From Isohypsibius dastychi (taxonomy: Eukaryota > Tardigrada > Eutardigrada > Parachela > Isohypsibiidae), in assembly GCA_034696485.1 (NCBI GenBank), contig JAQIWT010000096.1, forward strand, positions 1 to 36,544: a DNA stretch of 36,544 nucleotides, in the 5' to 3' direction. Position 1 is the stretch's first letter. The number at the start of each line of letters is the position of its first letter. Under the pieces are notes generated by a model, which saw nothing but the letters and a program-made list of their open reading frames with translations, did not search any database and was not told the origin of the DNA. Positions 8,800 through 19,225 of the stretch are shown piece after piece. The translations under genes and the position numbers were made by a program.

Positions 8800-9576
8800 G
8801 CGGAACTATCCGGCGCCGATTCTCGGTGTTCTCGAAAAGAAGATTTTAAAGGGGCTTTTAACTGATTTATCACTGTTTAATATCTTTGATGCTATTTTCA
8901 AAAATGCACGACTCGGCCTCTGTTTCAGAGGTTTGATTGTGTTCCCACTCCACTTTTTGAACTGTAAAATACTGCACTTATGAAATTTGATCGTTGAGCG
9001 GTGGTTATGTGAAGCATGGCTGACCTAGTGATTTATGTAGCCCTTTGGGGATCTCATCCTGGGAATTGTTTACTTGTTTACGTTTCTATAAGCCATTGAT
9101 ATCACTATCAGTGAAGTTTAATGGGTTCAAACCGTGACAAACAAACAGATGTACTATCCGCGACACTACCGTTTTGATCAAACTGGTCATCAATCGTCTG
9201 CAAACTTTTAATTTTTGATCCCATCGGAATGGGCCACTATTACGACTTTTTCCAAACTTCTACTGAACCTCCATGACGCTGCTTCTGTTTTGAAGAAACA
9301 CGCCGTTTTCTTTTGTCTACATGCAGTCTTTTGTCTGCATGCAATTTTTGTATAGAAAACCGATAAAAAAAGGGTAACCGAACGAATCTGGCACAGTAGC
9401 GCGTTCGGCTGTCATCTCCGCACCGATTTATTTATTCTGCTTGTTCTGAGCGATACCGATAAGGCAGTTCGCTGCATCTTCAGCCAGGGATTTTAAGTCC
9501 AGAGGATAATAAAACAATTCACTGGGTCGCGTTTCTGTGTAGATTACTCGTTTTTCTCAGAACAAAACATGAGGTT
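8800..9576. other. Intergenic, nothing recognisable
   Basis: AT-rich. A short direct repeat (CTTTTGTCTACATGCA / CTTTTGTCTGCATGCA near 9310-9345) is the only structure noted. Confidence 0.5.
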
Positions 9577-10600
9577 TTAGCAGGATAAGAGTAGGTGGTC
9601 AAACTGAGTGGTTTCGTCGCCTGAGGAAAGTCTCGACCGATTATGAAGGCGGGAAAAAACTTTAATCAATGTTCTTCCTGTATTCCCCGGTTTGAGGACC
9701 CAATATGAGCTTAGGTTCACAGTTAAAACACCGATCATCAGAGTCACCTTACTGGCCTCAACGTTTGGATATTGTTCTGGATGAAAGTTTCCGCGCACTT
9801 TCGGGCTGTTCCCGAAGCGCTGGTATGTCAGTTTCTCCAGTGCTTCAGAGTAATGATGGGGTTTACTGTAATGAGCCTTTCGGAAGCTAGCACACTTTGA
9901 CCAGAGCGGAAATCGCGGCGCAAGCTCAGCTATCCAGCAGGAAATGCGAAGCGCTAGTCTTGCTCTTTAATCAATCGGGAAACAAGGCCAAGCGCGCCTT
10001 ATCCGGCCCCTCCTGTAGCAAGGACAGCAACGTCAAGGTCTCACGAATGACTATCATGCGGCTGCACTTGATAAAAAGGCGCCAGCTGAGCGTAGTTAAT
10101 GGTCGACTGGAATACCAAGTCAAACCCCGGCACAACACAATCCCCTTATGCTTGTCTTCACTTAGCCTTTCAATTTCGGACATTGGCTGACAGAAGAATG
10201 GGAGAAAGGGAAGCCAGCCCACCCTGAATGCAATCTGCGCCAAAATCGATCATCTTCAAGAATGATGGACTTTTAATTGCACATGCACTCTACTTGTGTT
10301 CCCTCAAACTCGCCTCGCCATTCCGTTCCATCATCTTTTTTTTAACTGCATCTCACAACACTTTGAAATCAGTCTTCAAAATTCGAATCGACGGTCGATT
10401 TTGGAGCTTCTCCTCGCAAAATAACTATCGCTGGGAATCAGCCAATCCACCTTGACCGCAGTATTCAGCGAAATTTGTTGGACTTCTTCATGATCTCCCG
10501 GAATCCTGTTGCGTTTATTGTCGCCATCTGGTACTGAAATCCCAGTGACGTGCTTGGTCAAGAGCCACGGATTCGCTTGTTTGGTTCAACTGAACTCGGC
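9577..10600 (-). other. GC-richer block with possible unidentified exons
   Basis: Composition rises against both flanks and several minus-strand frames look coding. A frame open from about 9966 to 9577 includes KAHYSKPHHYSEALEKLTYQ and GNFHPEQYPNVEAS, with a donor-like AAG|GTGACT at about 9750. Another, ending with a TGA near 10046, reads VPGFDLVFQSTINYAQLAPF. A third begins after TGGGATTTCAG near 10540. I could not join them in a consistent phase and recognise no domain, so this is a candidate gene region only. Confidence 0.25.
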
Positions 10601-10842
10601 GCGAACCGGTCAAACCAGTCTGAATGAACAAGCTGCTTTTCTTGATTGACGTTCATCTCCGATTTTGATTGATTGGATGTGCAATAATCCGCAAATCAGC
10701 TTCCCTGTATGGAAATTGGCTGATAAAGGACTCAACGTCTGTTGATCGTGAATCCATTGATTTGTACACTCACGATCGTGCTCAGCCGCGAGCAGTGGCT
10801 TTTACATTTCCGGTCTGTAACGCAGTCATAAAAGAAACTGGA

Positions 10843-10849
10843 TATAAAT
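10843..10849 (+). promoter_or_regulatory. TATA box for the membrane-protein gene
   Basis: TATAAAT about 79 nt upstream of the ATG at 10922, giving a predicted transcription start near 10875 and a leader of about 45 nt. Confidence 0.45.
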
Positions 10850-10921
10850 CTGACTTGCAAAGCGACGTTGATGATTATGGCCGGCAAATCACCTTAGCCG
10901 CCACAAAGTAGTCGCATTTGG

Positions 10922-11428
10922 ATGTCGGATCACGTAGCCCATTATTCCGCGCAAGGGCATCTGGCCAGCAACATGAGTCGCGCACATGCCCTAGAGAAAA
11001 CACACGAGACCGGCGCAACATCCCATGGGACTCATCTCTACCACTCATCCGAATCATTCGCCGGCTTCGTGGTGATTTTGGCGCTCTTTTTGGCGATTAT
11101 CATTGGATTTGTACTGTTCTGGTGTGTGAGCCGATTTCGGCATAAGCAGAACTACCGAACACTTCCGCCGGATTCACTTTGGGAGGAAAGGTACTTGCCG
11201 GAGGCAACGCCACCAAAACCCGCCAAATACGCGAGGAGTTCGGATGAGCCCCCGCCGGTTGAGAAAGAGAAACGGAGGAACTCGCTATGGTCTTTTATTA
11301 ACCAGGGGTATATATTCCCGATTGATGAGGAGCGACCGAGAACACCGGCATTTCTGGCGGGAAGTGATAACGAGATGACACCGTTGTCGATTGTTTCCGA
11401 TCAGGCCAGAGCTGTTGGTTCTAACTGA
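10922..11428 (+). CDS. Single-pass membrane protein, unknown function
   Basis: Intronless 168-aa frame. There is no signal peptide; residues 1-45 are polar, His- and Ser-rich. One strong membrane segment covers about 46-69 (FAGFVVILALFLAIIIGFVL), followed by the basic RFRHK, which predicts the C-terminus on the cytosolic side. The roughly 100-residue tail is proline- and charge-rich (LPEATPPKPAK, EPPPVEKEKRR, EERPRTPAF) and low in complexity, with possible SH3/WW or phosphorylation motifs. Met18 is an alternative start. A TATA box at 10843 supports this transcript. It sits alone, with no coding neighbour within 600 bp downstream. I recognise no family; a receptor-adaptor or junction-type role would be guesswork. 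Confidence 0.65.
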   Translation: MSDHVAHYSAQGHLASNMSRAHALEKTHETGATSHGTHLYHSSESFAGFVVILALFLAIIIGFVLFWCVSRFRHKQNYRTLPPDSLWEERYLPEATPPKPAKYARSSDEPPPVEKEKRRNSLWSFINQGYIFPIDEERPRTPAFLAGSDNEMTPLSIVSDQARAVGSN

Positions 11429-12121
11429 AATTTGTTCTTGTTTTTAACATTTCTATGCGTACGTTTCTTCCTGAGAGCATGTCTTCTCCAAAAGTCTACC
11501 ATGTATGTGTGTAGGGATTCAAGTTACAGAGAATATTTCCGAGCATAAAACAGCGTTTTTTTTCCATTTTCGGAAGTTTCAGACTCGGTAATGGTCAGAT
11601 CAGTTCGCCATTTGGTGGTTCACTATTCAGATACCAATTTGCTCACGGAAATGCAAAGAATATGGGAACTTTGGCACAGTACACATTAGTTCATGAAGTG
11701 TGAGATGCGAAAGTCGAAAAGTGTTGTTTTTAACGAAAAAACCGTCGAAGAGAAAACAAAATTGCATCCGAAAGAAAACTATCTGATGCACAAATGTTTT
11801 CATAACTTCTAAAGAGTTTAATTATATGCTTCTGTTATTTTTGAGTAAACGAGAAAGAATCCGTTCATGGGTGGAATAATTGGAATTAAAGTCAAGGAAT
11901 CACAAGAAGCGCGTGTGAGTGAACTCCAAAAGAAGAGGCTATTAATCGATCCGAAGAGTTAGTTAATGTGACGAATTGCAGGCGCATTTGCCAAATGGAG
12001 GGGAACGAGCAGAGGCCCCAGCCAATAAATCACAGCATGTCATAAAACATAGTGAAAAATACGTCAGATTCGGGATTAAAAGAACAACAGTGCCGGAAGT
12101 CAGATGAAAGCTAATTTGTTA
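11429..12121. other. Intergenic between convergent genes
   Basis: Holds the 3' regions of the plus-strand membrane protein and the minus-strand FBPase. AATAAA on the plus strand near 12025 is the only clear polyadenylation signal. No gene seen. Confidence 0.5.
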
Positions 12122-15100
12122 TTACTGGTTAAGATTGTGCTTTTTGTACATGGCCAACACATCTTCAACGTCTTCCTTGGAGCCAAGGAAGCAGGGACAA
12201 CGCTCGTGAATGCTTTTGGGCTGAATGTCAAGAATGGGCATACTTCCGGTGGAGGCGAGACCACCCGCGTTCTCGATGATGTAGGCGATTGGATTGCATT
12301 CGTACAAGAGTCGTAACTGCAAATGAGATTGTGGGGTTAGTTCTATTGGAAGGCTGAGCGTTTGGATATGGATGAAACCAAGTGAGGCTAATTTAATTGT
12401 CCGTGTTTTTCTTGGCTGGATTGTTTTGGGAAATTCATGGTCACAGTCAAAGCAAGGAATAAAAACAGTCCAGACTGTTCCGGCACTGAAAAACTTGCCA
12501 AACAATATGGGAATCGTTTTAGTATCAAACTGGGAAAATACCGAGAAATGAACTGATATAAAACGTAGAAGCTCCAAAAGTCCTTCAAACTATAAAAATC
12601 AGCCGATAATAAAAATTGTATTAGAACGATTCTATAATGTGACGAAAACGAAAAACGTTTCGAACACATTTTCATTTCAGGTTTTCATTTCTGCGAAACT
12701 TCGATACTAAAACAGATTCCAGTTCTCGGAATTTCTCTTACGTATTTCTGAATTCTATACCTCAAAATTTTCAAGATGTTAATTGTCAAAAACATACACG
12801 ACTACAACCCTCAGCACCTGCAATCTCTGAATTTTTAGAATTCCAGTTTTTCCCCTGCTTCCAAATTCATGACACGGCAATGAGCTTGGCATGAGACGTC
12901 CAATCACAAGAAACAAATTTTGATAATCGAAACCAACTCTCCATTTTCATTCAAATTTAACTTTCACACGACTTCAAGAAGTCAGCGTCACTGGAACACG
13001 GAACCACTTCCACAACATTATAATTTCAACCAACCTTTCCGTTGGGAGAATCCTTCGACGCAGGATACATGAAGATGCCTCCGTAGCACAAAGTTCGATG
13101 AACATCCGCTACCATAGAGCCGACATACCGAGCGCTGTATGCTTTACCACTCTGTAACCAAAACAGCAGTGCACTCTGTTCGTAGTTGAACGCAAAATTA
13201 TAGCTACGGTACCAACTTACTTGTGGAAACTTTTTGCTGTGAACATATTCGGTGATAGCCGGGTCCCATTTGGCAGCATAACCTTCATTGATGCTGAACG
13301 TATTTCCACGAGGTTTACACTTCATGTTGGGATGTGTGATGATGAACTCTCCAACAGCCGGGTCCAAAGTGAACCCATGTGTTCCGTTGTCCATGGAGAT
13401 GACCATCATCGTCGCTGAACCATATACGGCATAACCTGCAGCTACGATTTGCCGGCCTGGTTGTAGGGCGTCTGCATCCGTTGCTTTTCCGGTTGTATTC
13501 TGAAATGAAGATATAAAATACATGATTCGTTCCTTAATCTGAAAATCTGTAGTTTGACGTGACAAGGAATGTCAGCCAAAGAGAGTCAAAAAATGCGAAA
13601 CACAGTGTTGAAAATCCAAGTACTAATATTCAGCCGAAAATTGGAGAAAAACTGGAGATTTTCGTGGCCATTCATAATAAAGCTGATCGGGAGAGAGTTA
13701 GAAACCTTCTTAAATTTGTTATCGAATATTCCAAAGAAGACAACTTTATCACATGTTATTCATCGAAATCATCTCATCGTTATGGGATGAATACAAAGTC
13801 ATTCTATGAAAGTGCGAATAAAACTGAAGACCTCAGAAATACCTGCAGATCATTCCTTGCTTGGAATATAGATTCTCCGGAAATTAATCTGATAGAAGTT
13901 ATCATGATAGAAATTTACATCTCTGTGTATGTGGTGACAGTACTGTTTTTCGTAAATAATCGTGAAGGAAGCCTTTTCGTCTTCATAACTCACCAGATGC
14001 TTATCAAGACCTGAAAAACATTGCTTGAATATTGTTTAGAGTTTAGACATCCAAATGTGTTTCTTATCACTGTGCACCACCTCTGACATTGCTAACCAAA
14101 TAATTGGTGGTGAGAAAATGTTTTTACACCGTATGTTTATTTGATGAACAATTAAATTGTGTTTTAAAAAAATGTTGTTTTCCGCTTTGAAGAACCGGAA
14201 ACACAGTGAACACAAACAATGAACTCCGACTAAAACCTAAGATCACACTGTATTCTTTGACAGCTAGCATTTTTCAGCGTTCAGCACACGTCATCACATA
14301 ATTTTGACAGCTACCGGTTCATACCCACCATATACTGTACGTCGATAATAACCTTCATAAACAAATTCTGACTGGATTAAAGAAGTCATGTTAGATTCAT
14401 GCCAGCGATATTTCGTTTCTATGACGTCCCAACAAACTCTACTAGATGTCTGTCAAAAAATGTGACGGAAAAAGTCACTAAACCAATCCAGTAATAATTC
14501 AAAACCAGTTCAATTTCGTCGCTCAGAAATGCTTTACAAGAGTGAAAGAATAAAATCACGTCATAAATCAAAATTCAAGAGATTTCTTGACGAGATTCCC
14601 TAATCATGCATATCCAAGACAAAAAAACTCTGCCCTAACAAAACACACCGGATTTACCGGAAAAAAAATTAGGATTTCATTCAAAGTTAATCCACAACCG
14701 CCTCACTTCAAACATAAATCTTCATCCGAAAATGTCAATTCTAACCTTGCGATAAATGGAGAAAATAGTCCCGATTGACACGAGACAGTCAATGTTCGAA
14801 GAGCCATCCAGTGGGTCGAAACAAACGATATACTTTCCAGACCGATCAGCGTCGATTTCAATGGCTTTCTCATTTTCCTCCGAAACCAATAAACATGTGG
14901 CATATGAAGATTTGAGCATGTTGAGCATCAGCTCGTTGGCAACTTCGTCCAACTTCTTCACCTCCTCACCCTGAATGTTCGTTTCACCAGCAATTCCATA
15001 CCTGAAATAACAAAAACCAAATAAACAATCAAACCCTTCGGAAACGGTATTTAATGAAAGAACGCAAAACGCCGGATGAAAAAACTGAATGCCAATTAAC

Positions 15101-15806
15101 ATAGTTCGTAACAACAGTTTTCAAAGCAAACTCTACTTCCGGGAGTCGTCAAAGCATAAAAAATCGCAAAAAACACCATGGATGTCAGAGATATTTTATT
15201 CTGAAGAATAAAAAGACTCGTTCAGAAAAAAAAACAGAAAAAAACAATCAAAAATTTATTTCGTACAAAAAATAACGTTCTCTTACAGCTTGGCGATTCC
15301 GGCTTTGGTGACACTTGAAGCAATAGTTTTAACGGCCACGATGATGGCGTTCAGCAACTGCGTCAGATCTCCCGTTGCTAGAAAAAGAGAAGAAGCAGGT
15401 TAAAAAAGTAGAAAACAAAAGTTATCAATGATCCAACAATATCAATAAACCATAAATAGCAAGGGGAATTCGCGAATTTACCACAGGAAAGAAAGCAAAA
15501 CAATTCAAACAAAATTTCAGTGAAATAAATTTCGTAATGCAAATCAAAGATCCAGATGCTGGCACCAGATTGGGAGAATTCGGAGGTGTGGCAGCCAAAG
15601 ATGCAGAAGCAAAAACAAAGCAAGAGAAAACGAAGAACGAAATGCTTCTTTCGTTCAAAAGGGATGCAGGTGTTCCTTGAGTATATTCTCAACTGCAACA
15701 AACCTGAAGGATACTTCCGTTGCTCCTCCAGAACAAATCGCGTCAACGTAACACAGTCTGTGCTGATTCCATGAATATTCCGCGAGTGACTCAAATCTCC
15801 GCTCAT
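12122..15806 (-). CDS. fbp: Fructose-1,6-bisphosphatase
   Basis: Hydrolyses fructose 1,6-bisphosphate to fructose 6-phosphate, the regulated step of gluconeogenesis in the cytosol. Six exons: 15704-15806, 15287-15377, 14746-15001, 13221-13499, 13035-13151 and 12122-12316. They sum to 1041 nt, giving 346 aa, close to the usual 335-340. All junctions keep phase. Seen: metal/active-site [11 protein letters not shown] (D127, D130) and the preceding [18 protein letters not shown]; the substrate-binding block [24 protein letters not shown]; and LRLLYECNP near the C-terminus. AMP-site residues known from the animal enzyme are kept: TGDLT near residues 36-40, GKY (120-122) and the Arg of YRK, so allosteric AMP inhibition is expected. 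Intron 4 (13152-13220, 69 nt) is in frame and stop-free. Introns 3 and 5 are long (1246 and 718 nt). Start chosen because TRFVLEEQR follows at the usual distance. Confidence 0.96.
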
Positions 15807-16518
15807 TTTTGGAAGATGGTTGCGCAGATTTTCGGAAGATGAGGTAAAGCTGGACTTCTGCAGAAACTTAGCTGTTTATCAACTGAAGCAACGATTGCAA
15901 AATAGTGGATTATCCGATCGCAAAGCTGCTTACATAGACAGCAGTGTTCAGACAGAAATATTTCGACGAGCAACGAAGATTTCGTGGACTTTGAAACGTC
16001 AGCAACTTTTCGAGAATTCTACGTCAATTTACAAAATGAATCAATCAAGACATAGAAGGGGGATAGCCAATCAAGCCCGCCTCTTTCATAGCGAAGCGCT
16101 ATCGCTTTGGAAACGAAGCGGCCACTGCTCCGCCTCTCGAAAAATGTCGAGGCCACGAAATACTTGTATGGATTGCCACTGGCGTTTTTGTTGCAACATG
16201 TACTGTGCTGTGATTTCAGAAAGTCTTCTCGTATACATAAAATAAGTATGTTGTTTTTTTTGTACAAAAAATTGTTTTTGACTCGCATTTTTTTTCGAAC
16301 CGCCCATCTGCGAGGGATCTTTTATAAGCAAGAAACCGAAGTGATGAGCGGAAGGTTAAAGCGCATTTGTCAAAGTTTCATCCCATCATAAATTTCAGAA
16401 AACCGACTGTAGCTTGTCATGTCAAAGCAGAACCCGTTTACTTTCGCCTCCAAAGATGTGCGAATAGACAATTAACACACTGAGACAACGGTAATGGCAT
16501 TTCCGCCAGCTCTTCCAA
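15807..16518. other. Divergent spacer (FBPase / secreted GIN-like gene)
   Basis: Contains the promoters of two divergently transcribed genes. A 141-codon plus-strand frame at 15820-16245 starts 14 nt from the FBPase start codon and has no recognisable motif, so I treat it as chance. An imperfect palindrome TAGCGAAGCGCTA lies near 16089. Confidence 0.45.
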
Positions 16519-17220
16519 ATGGACGGCTTTTTAGCCAAATTATGCTTTGTTTATTTGATAATCATTTTTCCAGCACTCTCCGCACTGAATATCGAAATCC
16601 ATCATTTCTCCAACGAAGACATCGCATCTCTCGCCGTTTACAGTGGACTTCAAGTAGGCTTAATTATCGATCCTAAAACGTCTGAGGTCACAGTCACATT
16701 TTCTGGACCAGATCATGAATCACCTTGCATTCAACCAACACTTCGAGAAGAACAACTATCAATCCGTTCGGACTGCAGTTATTCTGCAGTTAAAATAATA
16801 GTCTGCTGCCGGTCCCTGGAACGCATAGAGGCTCACGAAATGAGTTCCGTCGCGGTTGTTGACGGTCAACTTTCTGCCCCTCATCTCAGCCTTTTTCTAA
16901 CGGGGGCTTCGCGCTTCCAAGCTGACATTCGGGCAAATTATCTGGACGTCAGAATTAACGGTGCTGGAACAGTTGAGTTGGAAGGGATTGTTGGATACTC
17001 CTACCTCCGCAGCGTGGGTTCGGTGAAATATGACGAGAGTCGGCTCCTGACTAGAGGGACCATAGTTTCGATCCATGGAGCTGCCTTTCTGATGGTGGCA
17101 AATGGGGATTTATTGAGAGGAAGTGTGCAAGGATCGGCAACGGTTTTGCAAGTTGGGAGAAAGCCACGTAGAATCGCAACAGGTGATTTTTTAAGTCAGC
17201 CTGAAAATCGGGTATTTTAG
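16519..17220 (+). CDS. Secreted protein with GIN/DUF2807-like beta repeats
   Basis: Intronless, 233 aa. A signal peptide covers residues 1-22 (FVYLIIIFPALSA, then LNIEI). The second half shows regularly spaced beta-strand repeats with Gly-Ala/Gly-Ser turns: LSLFLTGASRFQADI, LDVRINGAGTVELEGIV, IHGAAFLMVANGD and LRGSVQGSATVLQVG. This 'hydrophobic strand - x-G-A/S-G turn' rhythm is what the bacterial autotransporter-adhesin head GIN domain (DUF2807) shows, and that fold is the best fit I can offer. Five cysteines cluster around residues 70-100. Such proteins are mostly bacterial; absence of introns in a window of intron-containing genes fits, but does not prove, horizontal origin. A donor-like ACAG|GTGATT near 17180 leaves open a spliced C-terminus. 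Met at 16494 lies in another frame. Function: extracellular, otherwise unknown. Confidence 0.68.
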   Translation: MDGFLAKLCFVYLIIIFPALSALNIEIHHFSNEDIASLAVYSGLQVGLIIDPKTSEVTVTFSGPDHESPCIQPTLREEQLSIRSDCSYSAVKIIVCCRSLERIEAHEMSSVAVVDGQLSAPHLSLFLTGASRFQADIRANYLDVRINGAGTVELEGIVGYSYLRSVGSVKYDESRLLTRGTIVSIHGAAFLMVANGDLLRGSVQGSATVLQVGRKPRRIATGDFLSQPENRVF

Positions 17221-18487
17221 TTCGGAATTGGTAATTGTGTTAATTTTATGCATTTTGCGGTTGAGCTGCTTTGTTATTCAAACGATTATCTTCACACGTG
17301 TACTGCCGTTCTTCAAATTGCTTGTTTATCAGGAAAATCGAAAGTGCGAGACGACAGTGACTAATGACTGATTAAACTCGCATTTCGAGACTGGTATGGT
17401 TTCTTCTGATCAAAACGTGTAGACAAATTGCTCATATGCGCATCGTATTGAGTGTCTAAGCGCTCCGAAAAGCTAATGTAATTAAGTTTATTATCCATAA
17501 ATGATTGGTTGAGACAGTGTTACCGTCCCCCGAAGGTGTTATGATCTTCTAATTACCCAGAACGTAAACCGATCGCGCGAAAACGACGAGGCCATTTTCG
17601 CTTCTCTGGTCAACTGCCCGCGGCTTGTCACAAGTTTTGTTCGCTGACCCGCGCGTGTAGATGTTCGCATGGGTTATAAAGCTCGCCCGGCTCTAAAATG
17701 TGTTGGCGTAGGGGTAAGTCCGTCCATGGGCGAGTTCTTCAATCGTTCACGCAAATATTCTTGGAATTTTTTAAAATTACTAAATGTTCTTACAGTAGAT
17801 ACTGCTGAAGCGGAATGAGGGGGGTGGGATGAGATAAGAGTACAGTAGGATAACTGAAGACAATTGTCTTGAAAAAATATTCCGGCCATGTACAGTGTAA
17901 ACTGTTATAAGCCCGACTCTGATGCTGTTTAGCCACGATCCAGCAGAGCGAAAGAAACCCAGCGAATAAATGTCCTAAGATATTTCAACTCTTAGAACTA
18001 TGAAGTCAAGCTCCGATCAACAGCCCATATGAGTGAGTTGAATCACTGCGCTGTGCCGTGTGGCTAAATCGGAGGCTCTCCATCTCAAAAAATCCAGTCA
18101 GATACGATATCGCTAACGTCACAAACCGTTCAGCACCGACTGGATCTCATGAGATCCCTAGACCAAACCTCAGTTCCAGGGCATAAACTGGGCGATTTGT
18201 ATATGTAGCGCTCAGGTTTCATAACCGGACTTCAGTTATTTGGAAATACTGAAAAATATCGTCGTTCAGCGATCAAAGGCTACCTGACATGCAAGACAGG
18301 GCAACGTCATAAGGCGTCTGTCGGTGACCAACACTAATCACACGATTAACAAGCAAAAGTCAAGCATCTATCTTATAATGATAAGCTGTATAAAACCTTG
18401 AAGTAAGAAAGTACGATACGGTGATAAAACCACAGAATATCAGCTCATCCATTGCGATCATTCACTTGAGATTCTAATTTTGACGGA
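17221..18487. other. Intergenic with 16-bp palindrome
   Basis: No gene recognised. GGATCTCATGAGATCC (18142-18157) is a perfect 16-bp palindrome. The last 100 bp are the promoter of the next gene. Confidence 0.5.
18389..18395 (+). promoter_or_regulatory. TATA box of the 12-Cys protein gene
   Basis: TATAAAA 93 nt upstream of the ATG at 18488; implies transcription start near 18420 and a leader of about 70 nt. Confidence 0.5.
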
Positions 18488-19225
18488 ATGTATTTCTGGA
18501 ACCTGATTATCTCACTGGGCTTTGCAACAGGGTGTCTAGCACTGAATACTCCAGAACAATGTCAGAGTCATCTGGATCAGTGCTTCGACCGAAGTGGACC
18601 TTCCTCTACAGAAATATGCGGGTCAGTTCCAAAACCGTTTTCATTTATTGCTTTTGTTGACCTTTATCGACCCACAGAAATCAGAACACATTTGCCAACT
18701 GTCTGGATGACTTTGCCACAAAGTGCATGGATGATGGTCCGAAGAACTATTACATCCAAGGCTACACCAAAACCCTGCGAAGATGCAACGTGACCCAAGA
18801 TATCAAGCCAAAGATCGAGGAATGCATTTTCGAGAAAATCTTCACAAACGATACTGCCAAGAGGGTATTCGCGGAGTGTGACGAACTGTCGACCGTTTAC
18901 ATGGCGTCGTTGAATTCAATGAAGAGATACACATTCTATCGATATAACGTGAACGAGCCAACATTTCGCGCCAGTTTCTGCAGGTTGGTTTTTTGTGTTC
19001 GTCCCACGTTTGCTCTACCATGTTCTTTGCTGTAGTGATCTGAACCGGATGACGGCTTGCAAGTACCCTCTTGTGGGGGAAGTTTGTGACGCTGAGATGA
19101 GAAGCGTTGTCGAAGCGGATTCAAAGTTGGAGAAAGAAGCGTACATGTGCTCAGGCGCTAGAGCTGGCACATCCCTGATGTTCGTTTTTATTTTGCCGTT
19201 ATGCCGGTTTTTGGATATATTCTAA
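18488..19225 (+). CDS. 12-cysteine, probably GPI-anchored extracellular protein
   Basis: Three exons (18488-18621, 18678-18983, 19036-19225) with introns of 56 and 52 nt, both phase 2, give 209 aa. A signal peptide (NLIISLGFATGCLA) precedes a mature chain with 12 cysteines, an even number that suggests six disulfides. Examples are QCQSHLDQCF, NCLDDFATKC, RRCNVTQDI (also an N-glycosylation site), EECIFEK, AECDEL, SFC|SDL, ACKYPLVGEVC and MCSG. The end, SGARAGTSLMFVFILPLCRF, is a small-residue site plus hydrophobic tail, typical of a GPI-attachment signal. Spacing recalls cysteine-rich secreted families of ecdysozoans such as the nematode DUF19 type, but I cannot assign it. Unspliced intron 1 stays open yet switches frame, so splicing is needed for the cysteine pattern. 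Confidence 0.78.

Noticed and set aside
9100-9140. GGGTTCAAACC resembling a tRNA B box
   Set aside because: No matching A box or acceptor-stem complement at the right distances.
13152-13220. Apparent 23-residue insertion in FBPase
   Set aside because: Intron with GTAAGT donor and TTACAG acceptor; splicing restores the family sequence [13 protein letters not shown].
13559-14014. 151-codon plus-strand frame inside FBPase intron 3
   Set aside because: A second overlapping frame is also open there, so the low stop density reflects composition. No motif or splice support; antisense to the FBPase intron.
15820-16245. 141-codon plus-strand frame
   Set aside because: Starts 14 nt from the divergent FBPase start codon, in promoter sequence; no domain, erratic composition.
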